NCBI RefSeq assembly: GCF_900005765.1
Contig: NC_041687.1
Coordinates: forward strand, 682,001-746,000
Reading direction: 5' to 3'
Source: Plasmodium relictum
Lineage: Eukaryota > Apicomplexa > Aconoidasida > Haemosporida > Plasmodiidae
Length of the DNA: 64,000 bases
Part shown: one piece after another, positions 25,083 to 36,905 of the stretch
Numbering within the stretch: the first letter of the stretch is position 1
How the letters are laid out: each line of letters opens with the position of its first letter
The notes under the pieces: model-generated
What the model was told of the DNA's origin: nothing
The model's database searches: none
The model's input: only the letters and a program-made list of their open reading frames with translations
Made by a program: the position numbers and the translations under genes

Positions 25083-28000
25083 ATGGGTCTACAAACAGAA
25101 AAGGAAAAAGAAAAGGAGAATCAAAAAAACAATTTTAAAATATGTAGCAAAAAATTTGAAACAGATGAATTAGAAGTTTTAAAAAAAGTATTAAAAAAAT
25201 ATTTATATATTTATATATATTCATTTTTTTCATCTTGCATATATGTATATATTTATATACATTTATTCCTTTGATATATGTAAATATATATATATATATA
25301 TATATTTTATTCAATTATTTTCATATTTAAATACATATAATATTTTTCTTTTCTTTATTAAGATTTACAAAGAATTAGGTAGTCGATCTGGTTCTAATTA
25401 TATAGATAAAGAAACTTTTCTTCAATTTTTCCCTTTGCCAGGATTATGGGGGGAGAGATTATTTTTAAAGTTTAATTTCAAAAATACTGGATATATAGAT
25501 TTTGAAGAATTTATAATAGGAATTGCAATATGTTGTAGAGGAACAAAGAGTGATAAAATAAATGTACTTTTTGATATTTTTGATTTAAATTCAGATGGAT
25601 ATATTCAAAAATCAGAAATGGTTGCTATGCTTTCAAATATCCCTTATATTCATAAATTAAAAAATGCTTTTTTTAGTAAAGAAAATAGAAAAAATATATA
25701 TGACGAATACAATAATAATGAAGATAATAATAAATTATTTCATAATGCAAATGATGAGGAAAATAAAGCTCTCAATTGTAATAAATGTTCAAAACAAAGA
25801 AATCATACATTATGTCATGATAGTTTATTAAATGATAAAGAATTGTCGAAAAAGTTAGGAAAGGAAGAAAAATATGAGAGTAAAAAATTTATCAATGATA
25901 CAAGTATTGAGCAATGTGAAGATAAGTCGTTAAACATTGATAAAAAATCAAAAAAAGAGAAATCAAAATATTCTAAGAAATATTCTTTTTATAAAAGTGA
26001 AAGTGATGATACTAACTCATCTTCTAGTAGTACTACTAGTGTTTTTGCTAATGATGAATATTATTTAAATAAATGTAAAAAGGGTTTTAAAGATGGAACA
26101 AAAAAAAATTTATCAAAATGTTTGAGAAAATACAAAATTGCTAATAACACATATATATCATCAACTTCTGATAGTTCAACTAGTAATGAAACTAGTTCTC
26201 ATTTGAATAATGGAGATTATAATAGCTTTAGTTCAAATAAAGATCAGAGGGATTTATGTTCTAGTTATTCTTCTGATTCTTTTATTAGCATTTATGGATA
26301 TTTAATTAAAAATAAAAAAAAGAAAAAAGAAAAAAGAAAACAAAAAGAGGGAAAAGAAGAAAAAAAAGGAAAAGAAAAAACCGATGAAATAGAAGGAGAA
26401 GGTGAAGAAGATGAAGAGGAAGAATATGAAAAACAAGAAATGGAAAATGAAGAATTACAAAAAGAATCAAATGATGAAAGAGAGAAAAAAGAATATGAAG
26501 AAGAACAAAGAAATGAAATAAAGAAAAGTAAAGGAGAAACATATAGTAAAAGAGATAATATAAATATTTATAAAAAAGAGAGAAAAAGAGAACAGAAAAA
26601 AAAAAAAAATTTTTTAAATGAGTATTGCTTACCATCAAAAACAGCTAGAAATATATTAAATGATGAGGAAAATAATGAATTATCAGATAAAAATGTTGAT
26701 GTTGATGAAATTGTTGATATGATGTTAGAAGAATGTGAATTTTTAGATAATGACAAGATAACTCTTATACAATTTAAAAGTATTATTTATAAATATGATT
26801 TTTTCTTATATATCTTTTTTAGTTGTTTACATGAAGATATATGGGGGTTACAAGGAAATGTATTATATGGAAGAGATTATATTAGTAATTTTGTTATAAA
26901 ATCAGAAAACTTTAAAAATAATGAAATTGATGATAATGAAGAAATAATAACAGAAGAATTATATTTTAAAATTAGGCAACTTTTCATTGTTCAGGCTCCT
27001 GATTATGATTGTGCAAATGATAATATGTGTGTTAATTTTTTAAACAATAAAAATATAGAAAAAGAGGATAATGAAAAAAGAGAAGCATTAGAATTCGACT
27101 ATGATAAGGAAAAAGGTGAAATAATGCATAAAAAAAAAACGAAAAATGAAAATTATAACAAATTAATTAATATTATTCATAATAAAGTAAAAAGTGATGA
27201 AATTATAAGTGAATGTGAGAATGATAAAGGAAGTAAGGATACGGATGAAAAAAATAGAGAAATGAATAATTATATTTCTTCTGAAAAATCAAGTAATAAC
27301 TTAAAAAACCAAATTACAAATATCAAAGAGAAGGAAAATATTTTAAAAAATGAGGAAACAGAAAATTATGTTAATGGGATTAAGCATAATGATAAAAAAA
27401 ATGATGATACGGATGTGATTGAAAAAGAAAATATAAAAAATGTAAATAAAAAGGATAATATTGAAAGTGATGTTACCATTAAAGAAGAAATAGGCAAAAT
27501 AGATATAGAAAAAAACAATATTGAACATAATAAAGAAGTACTTGAAGAAAGGGAATTTTCTAAGCCTATAAATAAAGAATTAATAATAAATCAAAATGGT
27601 CATGATCTAATAGATTTAAAAAATAAAGCTAGTGTTTTCCATAAAGAAGTTGAATTAAATAATAATAAAATTTATAATCAGGAATATATAGATCTCTATA
27701 ATAAAAATGATATTGATGATTTCATTGAAAAAGAAAAAGATCTTTTAGATGGAGAGAAAAATATTTTAAAAAATGGAAATTCTTTGATAAATGAAAATAT
27801 TTTACATTTTGAAAGAGATAACGGAAAAAAAATGATTATGAATAATGATGATAATAAAATGAAAACAGATGATATAGAAGAAAAAAATTATAGTACTATT
27901 CAGAATAATATAAATATATCAAAAAATAAAAATGCATATATTAATGAAACAATAGAAAGTAATATAAATGAAATAAATAATATAAGTGAAAGTAACAATA

Positions 28001-30750
28001 AAAATAAAACTAATTATGAATGTGATTTTAATTTATTAACAAATTCATTTAATGATATATTTTCCAAAGAAATTGTAGAATTTATTCAAGCATCAAAAAT
28101 AAGTTTCAATATAAATGATGTTTGCAAAGAGAGAAGTTTACAAAATAAAGTAAAGTATAAGAAGACAAAAAGGAATATTGAAAAAGTAAAATATTATCCC
28201 ATTACTTCTTTAAATAGTCACAGAAAAAAAAAACATTCTACAGATAAAGTTGCAATGGGCGTGAATATAAATAACGAGAAAACAAAAAATAATGAGACAG
28301 AAAAGGATCATGAAGAATATTGTAAAAAGGTAATAAAAGATGATGATTCAGCATTTAAAAATAAAGTTCACAAAATTCCTAATAAAATTGAATTGAACAA
28401 TATTTTAAATAATAATCTCTTGATAAATAATGAAAAGTATGAAGAAAATATGAAGAATATAAATGAGGGATATTTAGAAAAGGAAAGTGTTATTTCTGTT
28501 AATGGAGTTATAAGGAAACATTTATCAGAAGTTAAAATACAAAGTATAGAGGAATTTAATATACCTGAACAAAATGAGTTATGCTATAAAAAAAGTGACG
28601 TGAGTGGTTCTACTTCTCTAAGTAAGGCAAATGAAAAAAAGGAAGAAATAAGCGAAGAAAAAGGAGATAATAGTTGTGATTTTAATATACCAACGGAAAA
28701 TAGGAATTCTATAGAAAAAGAAGACTTAGATAAAGGAGAAAAATTGGAATTTATGAATCAGGAAAAAATGGAAAATGGAGAAATAAAGGGAAATACTGTT
28801 TTATATGAAGAAGAGGGTTGTGAACAGTTTAAAAGTAAGAAAGATGATATGAAAAATAAAAGTAATAGTTTTAATACTATTGATGAAGTTCATTCATTTA
28901 AAAAAGATGAATGTTCTAGTAATAATAATGAAAGTAGTTTTTTAAAAAAAAAAAAGAGGAAGAAGTATGAATTAACAAAAAAACATGTGAAAGATATTAA
29001 TTTATATTCTTGTCCCAATTGTAAAGGCCCCTTTTTAATGTGCCCAAATTGCCACAATAGATATCCTAGATTTTGTGTAAATGATAATAAGATAGCAATG
29101 GAATGTGAATATTGTGATAGTGAAAATTGTTATTTTTATAATTGTATTTATTGTAACTTTGATTTTCAGAAATGTTTAGATATGATAAAAAAAAATTCTC
29201 TAAAAGAAGGTATATTATACAAAATTGGGAAACATCTTCATCAATTTAAAGCTAGGTATTATATTTTATTTGATAATTTATTGTATTATTATGATAAAAA
29301 AAGAAACTTAAAACCAAGAGGTTTTATGTTTTTAGAAGGATGTTATGTAGAAAAAATATCTAAAAATGAACATATTAATAAATATGGATTTTCTATATGT
29401 CATAAGGGAACAAAACAAGTTCAAAAAAGAAATTTATATGTAAATAGTTATGAAGAAAGGGAAGAATGGATGCAAGCATTATATTCTTCAACAAAACAAA
29501 ACACTTTATATAATTTATATGAATTACATGAACAGTTAGGGCAAGGAAAATTTTCTACAGTATATAGGGGAATAAATAAGCAAACAAATTCTGAGTTTGC
29601 GATAAAAGTAATTGATAAAAGATCAGTTTCTATATATGAAAAAGAATTATTAAGAAGTGAAATTTGTATATTAAGATTACTCAGACATCCTAATGTAATT
29701 TATTTAAAAGAAATTATTAATACCAAGGAAACATTGTACATTTCAATGGAGTTAGTAAAAGGCGGAGAGTTATATGATTTTCTGCTATCAGAAACTAGAT
29801 TAAGTGAAATTCATACTAACAAAATTATCTCTCAGTTAATCAGGACAGTAGCTTATTTACATAGATGTGGTATTATACATCGGGATATAAAACCAGAAAA
29901 TATTTTATTAACAGATAAATCAAGAGATGCTCAGATAAAATTAACCGATTTCGGGTTGTCAACGTTATGTGCTCCAAATGAATTATTAAAAGAACCTTGT
30001 GGGACATTAGCATACGTTGCACCTGAAGTTATAACATTACAAGGATATAATCACAAAGTAGATGCTTGGTCAATAGGAATAATTTTATATTTACTTTTAA
30101 GTGGGAAGTTACCATTCCCAATTAATAAAAATACAGAAATGAATATTCAAAAAAATTATGTTTTAAGCTTTAAAGATAATATATGGAAAAATATATCATC
30201 GTCGGCTAAAGATTTAATATCCAAATTGCTAGAATTAAATGTAGAAAAAAGAATTTCAGCAAATGAAGCATTAGAGCACATTTGGATAAAAAACCCAACT
30301 GCTGTTATTAATGAAAACTCAGTTATTTATAAAAATGAAGAGATAAATATTTTAAATTTACAAGATGTTAGTGTTAGTACTTTTAATATACCAAAGTATA
30401 CTCAATTTCATATTGAAGAAGAAAAAAATAATGAAGGCAATGAAAATAAAAATGTTTTTAATCTTTACCAAAATGAAATATGTGAAGATGATGATTCAAA
30501 CGATGATCCTGTTATCCCTTTACCTTATAGTAGTGCACCTTTAAAAGAAAATTCGTTGGAGAAAAAAATTTTAGTGAATCATTCAAAATCATCCTCTTTT
30601 AATAAAGAAGATATCCCAAATGAAAATTCTAGGAAAATAAACCCAGATCAAAATAATAATAATAATAATCAGAATAATGTTACTACTAATGTATATTGTA
30701 ATAATGATAAAATTGAGCAAAATTCAAAAGACACATCAAATAAAATATAA
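25083..30750 (+). CDS. CDPK7: Calcium-dependent protein kinase 7 (EF-hand, PH, Ser/Thr kinase)
   Basis: Two exons: 25083-25187 (35 codons, MGLQTEKEKE start) and 25363-30750, giving 1830 residues. The splice joins LEVLKK to IYKELGSRSG in phase and extends the EF-hand module. Unlike canonical CDPKs, the EF-hands precede the kinase. Order: a degenerate EF-hand near 40-55, another near 75-90 (N/K/T in place of the Ca ligands), a canonical loop DLNSDGYIQKSE at 109-120, about 350 residues of Ser/Lys/Glu low complexity, a fourth degenerate EF-like segment near 490, a long Asn/Lys/Glu-rich spacer, a Cys-rich CxxC cluster (1252-1307), a PH domain (about 1316-1415) and a complete kinase domain (about 1420-1680; K1450, HRD Asp 1543, DFG Asp 1564, VAPE). 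CDPK7 is known to bind phosphoinositides through the PH domain and to support asexual blood-stage growth. An Asn-rich tail follows. Confidence 0.93.
25188..25362 (+). other. CDPK7 intron 1
   Basis: GT at 25188 and T-rich AG at 25361-25362, phase 0. An open frame crosses the end of the intron from 25243, but its intronic part encodes only Ile/Tyr/Phe repeats, whereas the spliced product gives a credible EF-hand lead-in. Confidence 0.8.
29011..29178 (+). other. Cys-rich zinc-finger-like module in CDPK7
   Basis: Residues 1252-1307 of CDPK7 carry CPNC, CPNC, a single C, CEYC, a further C pair and CIYC within 56 residues, directly before the PH domain. The CxxC pairs suggest two or more zinc sites. 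I do not recognise the family. Confidence 0.65.
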
Positions 30751-31132
30751 AATAAATATATATATATATATATATGCTTTTGCTTTTTGAATATTAAAAT
30801 ATTACTAGCATATATGCATAAGGAAACATATCCACGATATAGAGAATTGTTTAATATATATTTATGTACATTCTTGAAGATTTTGAACATTTACCTAAAA
30901 ACAAAAGCAGAATAAAAAAAAATAAAAAATTCAGACACTTATGAACTTATACAAACATTTTATTTCTCAGGAAAAAAAAAAAAAGTAAAATTATAAAAAA
31001 AAATGGAAAAATAAAAGATATATAATATAATATTGAATATAAAAAAAAAAAAATAACGGCCGTTTATATTTAACACATTCATATATGATAGTATCCTTTT
31101 TTTTTAATGTTGTATAGTATTTTTTTATCTAG

Positions 31133-31133
31133 C

Positions 31134-31170
<37 letters not shown>

Positions 31171-31178
31171 CTCTCTCT
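31133..31178. repeat. Pure polypyrimidine CTTTCT/CT microsatellite
   Basis: 46 bases made only of C and T, with CTCTTT units passing into CT dinucleotides. The C content is striking in this A/T-rich background. Confidence 0.9.
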
Positions 31179-31870
31179 ATATATTTTCTAACACTTTTTT
31201 TTCAATATATAAAATAAAATAATAAATAAAATTATTTATTTACTTTTATTTTATATATTTTTTGACTTCCATTTTAATGAAAGTTCTTTCTTTTTTTTTT
31301 TTTTCCAATAAGAATTAGTTTATGTGGGATATTCTTTATAAAAATTACTATTGCATTATATTTATATGCTTTTTATTTATTTACTTTTTATAAATATAAT
31401 TTTACGTTGTTTAAAATATAATTAAATATATATATTTATCAATAGATATCTAAATATGTTTCATTTTTGTATAATTTTTTTATTTAAAAAAAAAAATTTA
31501 ATAAAGTTTTAAAAAATATTTTTAATTTGTTAATTTAGTCAGGATGTCTATTTACATATATTTTTTTTTTAAAAGTAAAAAAAAGCATTTTTTTTTTTTT
31601 TTTTTTGATAAAATATATTTTTTACAGAATTTTAACTTAAATTAGTGTTATGAGTATTATATTTTTTTTTTACGAATAACACAAATGAATATACATTATG
31701 TATCATTTGACATAATGTAACTAAAAATATATTTTTTTACTACTTTTATTTGAAATAAAATAAAAATTAGATTCATATGTCCGATAATTTCTCTAAGACA
31801 GAAATCATTCTCCAAAAAAAAAAAAAATATATATAATATATAAAAACAGAAGCAATTTTTTAACATAATT

Positions 31871-31985
31871 TTTATTCTTTTTCTTCATTTTCATTTTCAT
31901 TTTCATTTTCGTTTTCGTTTTCATTTTCATTTTTCTTTTTCTTTTTCTTCTTCCTCTTCTTTTTTTTTTTTTCTTTTATCTTCTC
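31871..31985. repeat. CATTTT hexamer tandem repeat in a pyrimidine-rich tract
   Basis: Consecutive hexamers CATTTT with two CGTTTT variants (about 31885-31931), followed by TTTTTC and TTC units. It lies about 340 bases before the F-box/LRR start codon, so it is probably in the promoter or 5' UTR. Confidence 0.85.
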
Positions 31986-32321
31986 TCATTTTATATCAAA
32001 AAGTAAGAAAATTTAATCTTCAAAATAAAATAAAAAAGTACCATTGTACAAATTATTTTTCGAGGATTTTTATTTATAAAATTCTTAATCTTTTTAATAT
32101 TGAAAAAAAAATTATATATTATTATAAATGATATAATAAATGATATTTTTAAGTAAATAATACTTAATAAATGATTATGAACAATGATACGTTTTAATAT
32201 TTTAATTGAAAATCTGATTGTATAAATAAAAGATAGATTTTTATATTTGCTTTGACTAAGAAAAGGAAAATTATATTAAATAAATTTTTTTTTTTTTATT
32301 GATGATGATTTGAATAGAATA

Positions 32322-34780
32322 ATGGGGGATAAAAACAACGAAAAAATAGGGATCAATAATTTATTTGTAACAAATAACTTAAATAACAAAAATAATAATA
32401 TAAATAATGATAAAAAGCTGATAATAGATAATGAAAAGAAAAAAAGTATTTGGTCATTATTTTCTAATGTAGAGGATAGAGTTAAGGAAAATAAGGATTT
32501 TGATAACACATCTATTGATAATATTTTTAGTGTTAAAAATGTAAGTGAAAAAGGAAGTGGAATGAAAAGTATAAATAAAAATTTATTTAAGAATGTTCAA
32601 AATAACTATGAAATAAAAAAAGAAATAGAGAACATATCTGATAGTTATAAACGTAGAAATAACATATTATTAACAGAAAATACGGATGATAATATACTAA
32701 GTAATATAATATCAGCTAAAAGAATAAAAACAAATCAAGAAAAAAATACACCTGGTACATATAATTCTTATAAAGAATTTTTTTTAAGAAACATTAATCA
32801 AAGTTATAATACAAGTAATGAATGCAAAAATATATTAGATAAAAATTCAACAAATAACAACATATCTTATAAAATAAAAGATGATAATATATTTAGTAGA
32901 ATGAAAAAAATAGATAAAGATTATTCAAAAGGTACAGGAATAGTAAATAATAATAATAATAATGAAATAAATATATTGCCATCGATCAAACAAGATGAAA
33001 AAAGAAATATCAATACTACTATAATAAAAAAAAAGAATATATGCGTTCCTGTGAATGTAATAAAAGAAAATAAAAAGAATATAATAAAAAAACCTCATGG
33101 TTTTAGTAAAAGTGATAAATTTGATATTTTCAATCATATAGGAGATGATATATTTAGATATATTTTATCAAATATCAAAAATAAAAACTTACTTTTATTA
33201 AATAAGAGATTTAGTGAAATGATTCAACTTTTACGTATAAAGTTAATATATGATGAATCGTTGAAAAATTCTATTTCTCCAGAAAGTATAATAAAAACAA
33301 TATACGCATCTCAAAATATTGAGATACTAGATTTATCAGGTTGTTCTCATATAACTTCACATCATTTTAATTTACTCTGCAATTCTAACAATATTAAGTT
33401 CAATAGAACATTAAAGGTTCTATGTTTAAAAGGATGTAATAAAATAACCGATTCAAGCTTAAAAATTCTTTTACATAGATTTAAAAATTTAAAAATAGTT
33501 GATATACGCAACTGTTATAAAATTAGTCATGATGGAATATATCCTTTAAAATTTAAATCAACTTTAAGAAAACTATATATGGGAAATGCAACTTCAGCAA
33601 ATGTATCTAATTATCATTCAAATGAAACATTGAAAGTGTTATTTAGTTGTAATAAAGAAAATATACAATTGGATTCTCCGTTAAATAATTTAGTTTGCTT
33701 TGAAATAACTTATGCAAAACAGCTAAGTGATATATCTTATTTATATATAATAGCAAATAATTTAAGACTTCTTAATTTAAAAGGATGCAGTATTGATGAT
33801 AGCTCTTCAATATTTTTTCAAAGTTTTACAAATCTTTTAGCATTAAATTTATCAGATACAAAAATATCAAATGAAGTTTTAAAGACTGTATTAAATAGTT
33901 CTAAGAAAATTAAGATACTTGATATTTCAAAAACGTTCGAAATACAAAATGATACAATTTTACAAATTCCTAAAAATTTAAGGGAGTTAAGAAAAATAAA
34001 ATTGTCCAGTTTACAGTAATTAAAGAAAAGAGTCATTTATACATAAAGATATTGAATATAAATCATTCTTCAAAATATGATACATTTTATTATTATTATT
34101 TTTTTTAATAAATAATGTATATAATTTATAAATAATAGTTAATATATATATATATATATTATAAAAAAGGATTTATATGTTTTTATAATTTTTTAGAAAT
34201 GTTGACAATTTTTGTATCAGAGAATTATTAAAATACTGTAGACATTTAATATCAATTGACTTTTCAAGTTGCTGGAAAGTTAATAATTCTTTTTGTAATG
34301 TGAATGGTTTGGAAATAGCGTCAGGTTATATATAAGAAATTTTTTTAAGAATAAAATCAAAAAGTTAGGTTTTATATTTTATTTGATACATTTCTAATTT
34401 CAGGAAATAAATTAAAAGACATAGGAGCTTTTCAATGCTCTATTGATAGAAAGGTTTGTGAAGGATGCTTGTCTGAAGTTGGTTGTACTTTTATTCGCGT
34501 TCATATTTATAATGTAAAAATAAAGATATATTAAAAAAAAAAGAAATAAATTATATATGCATATTTTAAAAAAATGCAAAACAAAAAATTAAATGAAATA
34601 AAAAAAAAAAAAAAAATATAAATAATTAAAAAGAGCTTTAATTTACACAAAATTTTACTTGAATATATATTAAAAATTTTTAATGTATTTTAAATATGAT
34701 TATTAATAAATTTTATATAGGAATTAAAAATATTTGAGACATCTATTTACACAGATATTGAGTCTCTTGAGACAAATTAA
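32322..34780 (+). CDS. F-box-like and leucine-rich-repeat protein (four exons)
   Basis: Exons by splice-site reading: 32322-34015, 34197-34324, 34404-34513, 34721-34780, all with GT/AG ends and matching phases, giving 663 residues. The first in-frame ATG is at 32322; the upstream TTG is not taken as a start. Residues 1-270 are Asn/Lys-rich low complexity. An F-box-like helix set follows (FDIFNHIGDDIFRYILSNIK), then cysteine-containing LRRs of the AMN1/FBXL type (LDLSGCSHIT, LCLKGCNKIT, VDIRNCYKIS, LNLKGCSIDD). Exon 2 adds a further repeat (CIRELLKYCRHLISIDFSSC) and exon 3 a short Cys-rich segment. F-box/LRR proteins are substrate receptors of SCF ubiquitin ligases, so that role is inferred. 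The F-box is weak, so an LRR protein without SCF function remains possible. Confidence 0.8.
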
Positions 34781-35261
34781 GGAAGTTTTCATTATTTTTA
34801 ATAGTTATATTTGTTAAAATTATTTTTAATTTAATTTTATTGTATTTTTTTTCTTAATTTTTAAATTTAAATGAGAATTTTTCAAGATTTCTTGTTAAAA
34901 TAATTATGCTCATAAATTTTATATATTTAAAAAAATTCAATTTTTTTTTTTTTTTTTTTGACACAGGCAATTTATATTTGGACTTAAGAATTTTCTTATT
35001 TTATTTTATTTTTTTTTTTTTTTTTTATGTTAAATTTATAAAGAAAAATACGTTTTAATGTAATTTTTTAAGTGCATTTTGAAGAACAATTTTTTTTTTT
35101 TTAATATTTAATTTTAAAACATAAAACTTAAATACCAAATATGTAAATAAATACTTTTTAAAATTCTCAAAAAAATTTTTTTACAACTATATGTAAAAAA
35201 ACATAAATATTTTTAGTAAGAGAATTTCTTATAAAAATATAATTTAAAAAAAAAGAGTGAA
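34781..35261. other. Intergenic region, F-box-LRR / RING-LON
   Basis: About 480 bases of A/T-only sequence with T runs. It must hold a 3' UTR and a promoter. Nothing else seen. Confidence 0.7.
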
Positions 35262-36905
35262 ATGAATTTAGAGGATATAAATTCAAGTTTTGAAAAAAAA
35301 AAGAAAATTAATGACAAAGTAAATTATGATTATACAAATAATAATAACATAACAGAAAGCAACATAAATGATAAAAATGAGCATATTAATAATATAAGTG
35401 ATAATAATACTAAAGAGAAAGATTTAAATAGCAATGCTTCGAATGACAATAATTTAAATAATAAAAATGAATATGAAAAAAGCGTAAGTAATAGTAATGA
35501 AAAATCTGAAAATTTGCAATATCAAAAGGTATTTAACAATATTGTATCTAGTAGAGATTTAAAAAATAAAGATAATGAAGATGAGTATGGAAAAAATTTC
35601 GTTAATAAAATGTGTAGTAATCAAAATAGAAGTGATGAACATGTTGAAAAAATTTCATCAGAAGTTGAATGTGCTATATGTATGAAACTTTTAATTGTAC
35701 CGGTTACAATACCATGTGGTCATAATTTTTGTAGAGACTGTTTAGAAAAAGCTAAAGAATATAAAAATTCTTGTCCACTATGTAGATCAAATATGGGGGA
35801 CAAAAAAAACATAAACATACTGTTAGGCGAGTTAATTAAAGAGAGATATCCTATAACATATGCAAAAAGATTAGAAGAAATAGAAAATTTAAAAAGAGAA
35901 AAAGAGAATAAAATTATGAAACAAAGGAATGAAGCTATTAAAAATGCTTCAATAATTCCTATATTTAAGATTCCATTAATATTTGGACCTTATTTCCCTG
36001 GGGAGGTTTTTAGTTTAACTATATATAGCGTAAAATTTATGAATCTTATTCAATTTATATCTCCTGAAGGAATTTTTGCAATTGCATCAAATAAAAAAAA
36101 TAATGATAATAGTAAAGTATATGGTATTCATGTAAAAATTTTAGAACAGAAAAAAACTAATCAAGTTTTTTACATAAAATGCATAGCTAATTTTCGAGTT
36201 ATTTTATATAATTTAACACATTTTATTGAGTATGAAAATTATGTAGCTAGTCATTCTCCTATATTTGATGAAACAATGCACATAAATTTAGTTGAAAATA
36301 ATTTAAGAAGTTGTAACAGTAATAAAAGCAATATGGTTAATATAGGATTAGAAACAATACATAATTTAAAAAGGTTATTAATTCAAGTAGAAAATGAGGA
36401 AGATTCCAATTTAATTTCCGATTATTATAGACATTATAAAAATATAACAAATAATATAGAAATCACTGATTCTAATATTTCTAGTGTTATTAAATATTAT
36501 TCTTGTGTAATTTTATCTAGAATATGCTTATTATGCATAAAAAACCAACTAAACCGTTTTGGAAAGTCAGGTATTAGACTATTTAACAATAAATTTAGAA
36601 ATTTAAAACTTGCTTCATCTGAACCGTCCACTGAAGAATTAGAAATGTTTTCATACTGCTTAAGCAGTGCAATTATATCAAAATCTATACTAAAATGGAA
36701 ATGGTTTAAAACAACAGATACTAGTGAAAGATTAGAAAGTATAACTCAATACTTTTTAAAAAAGAAAAATAAAAGTATTTTAGCACTTGATAATTCACGC
36801 TCACCTATTATTCATAGATTATTTATGTTAGATTCTATAACATCATCTTTATCAATTATTATCTTCGTTTTAATCATAATTTTTGTTAAATATTTTGTAT
36901 ATTAA
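35262..36905 (+). CDS. RING-finger and LON-domain protein with C-terminal membrane anchor
   Basis: Single-exon gene for 547 residues. An Asn/Lys-rich N-terminus (1-130) precedes a C3HC4 RING finger at about 137-175 with CAIC, CGHNFCRDC and CPLC, all eight zinc ligands present. A basic helix links it to a LON substrate-binding-like region (about 225-400, starting IPIFKIPLIFGPYFPGEVFS), then a helical part to about 510. The last 20 or so residues (SLSIIIFVLIIIFVKYFVY) form one hydrophobic segment, so the protein looks tail-anchored. RING + LON is the arrangement of the LONRF family of E3 ubiquitin ligases, so E3 activity on a cellular membrane is inferred. The membrane (ER, mitochondrion or other) is not evident. 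Confidence 0.85.
   Translation: MNLEDINSSFEKKKKINDKVNYDYTNNNNITESNINDKNEHINNISDNNTKEKDLNSNASNDNNLNNKNEYEKSVSNSNEKSENLQYQKVFNNIVSSRDLKNKDNEDEYGKNFVNKMCSNQNRSDEHVEKISSEVECAICMKLLIVPVTIPCGHNFCRDCLEKAKEYKNSCPLCRSNMGDKKNINILLGELIKERYPITYAKRLEEIENLKREKENKIMKQRNEAIKNASIIPIFKIPLIFGPYFPGEVFSLTIYSVKFMNLIQFISPEGIFAIASNKKNNDNSKVYGIHVKILEQKKTNQVFYIKCIANFRVILYNLTHFIEYENYVASHSPIFDETMHINLVENNLRSCNSNKSNMVNIGLETIHNLKRLLIQVENEEDSNLISDYYRHYKNITNNIEITDSNISSVIKYYSCVILSRICLLCIKNQLNRFGKSGIRLFNNKFRNLKLASSEPSTEELEMFSYCLSSAIISKSILKWKWFKTTDTSERLESITQYFLKKKNKSILALDNSRSPIIHRLFMLDSITSSLSIIIFVLIIIFVKYFVY

Larger units (their letters stand above)
30751..32321. other. Intergenic region, CDPK7 / F-box-LRR
   Basis: About 1.57 kb, holding the CDPK7 3' UTR and the F-box/LRR promoter. 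It contains a pure pyrimidine CT-rich tract (31133-31178) and a run of CATTTT/CGTTTT hexamers in pyrimidine-rich sequence (31871-31985). No gene or structured RNA recognised. Confidence 0.7.

Noticed and set aside
25083-25103. N-myristoylation of CDPK7 at Gly2
   Set aside because: MGLQTE has Glu at residue 6, where the consensus wants a small residue, so the site does not fit despite the MG start.
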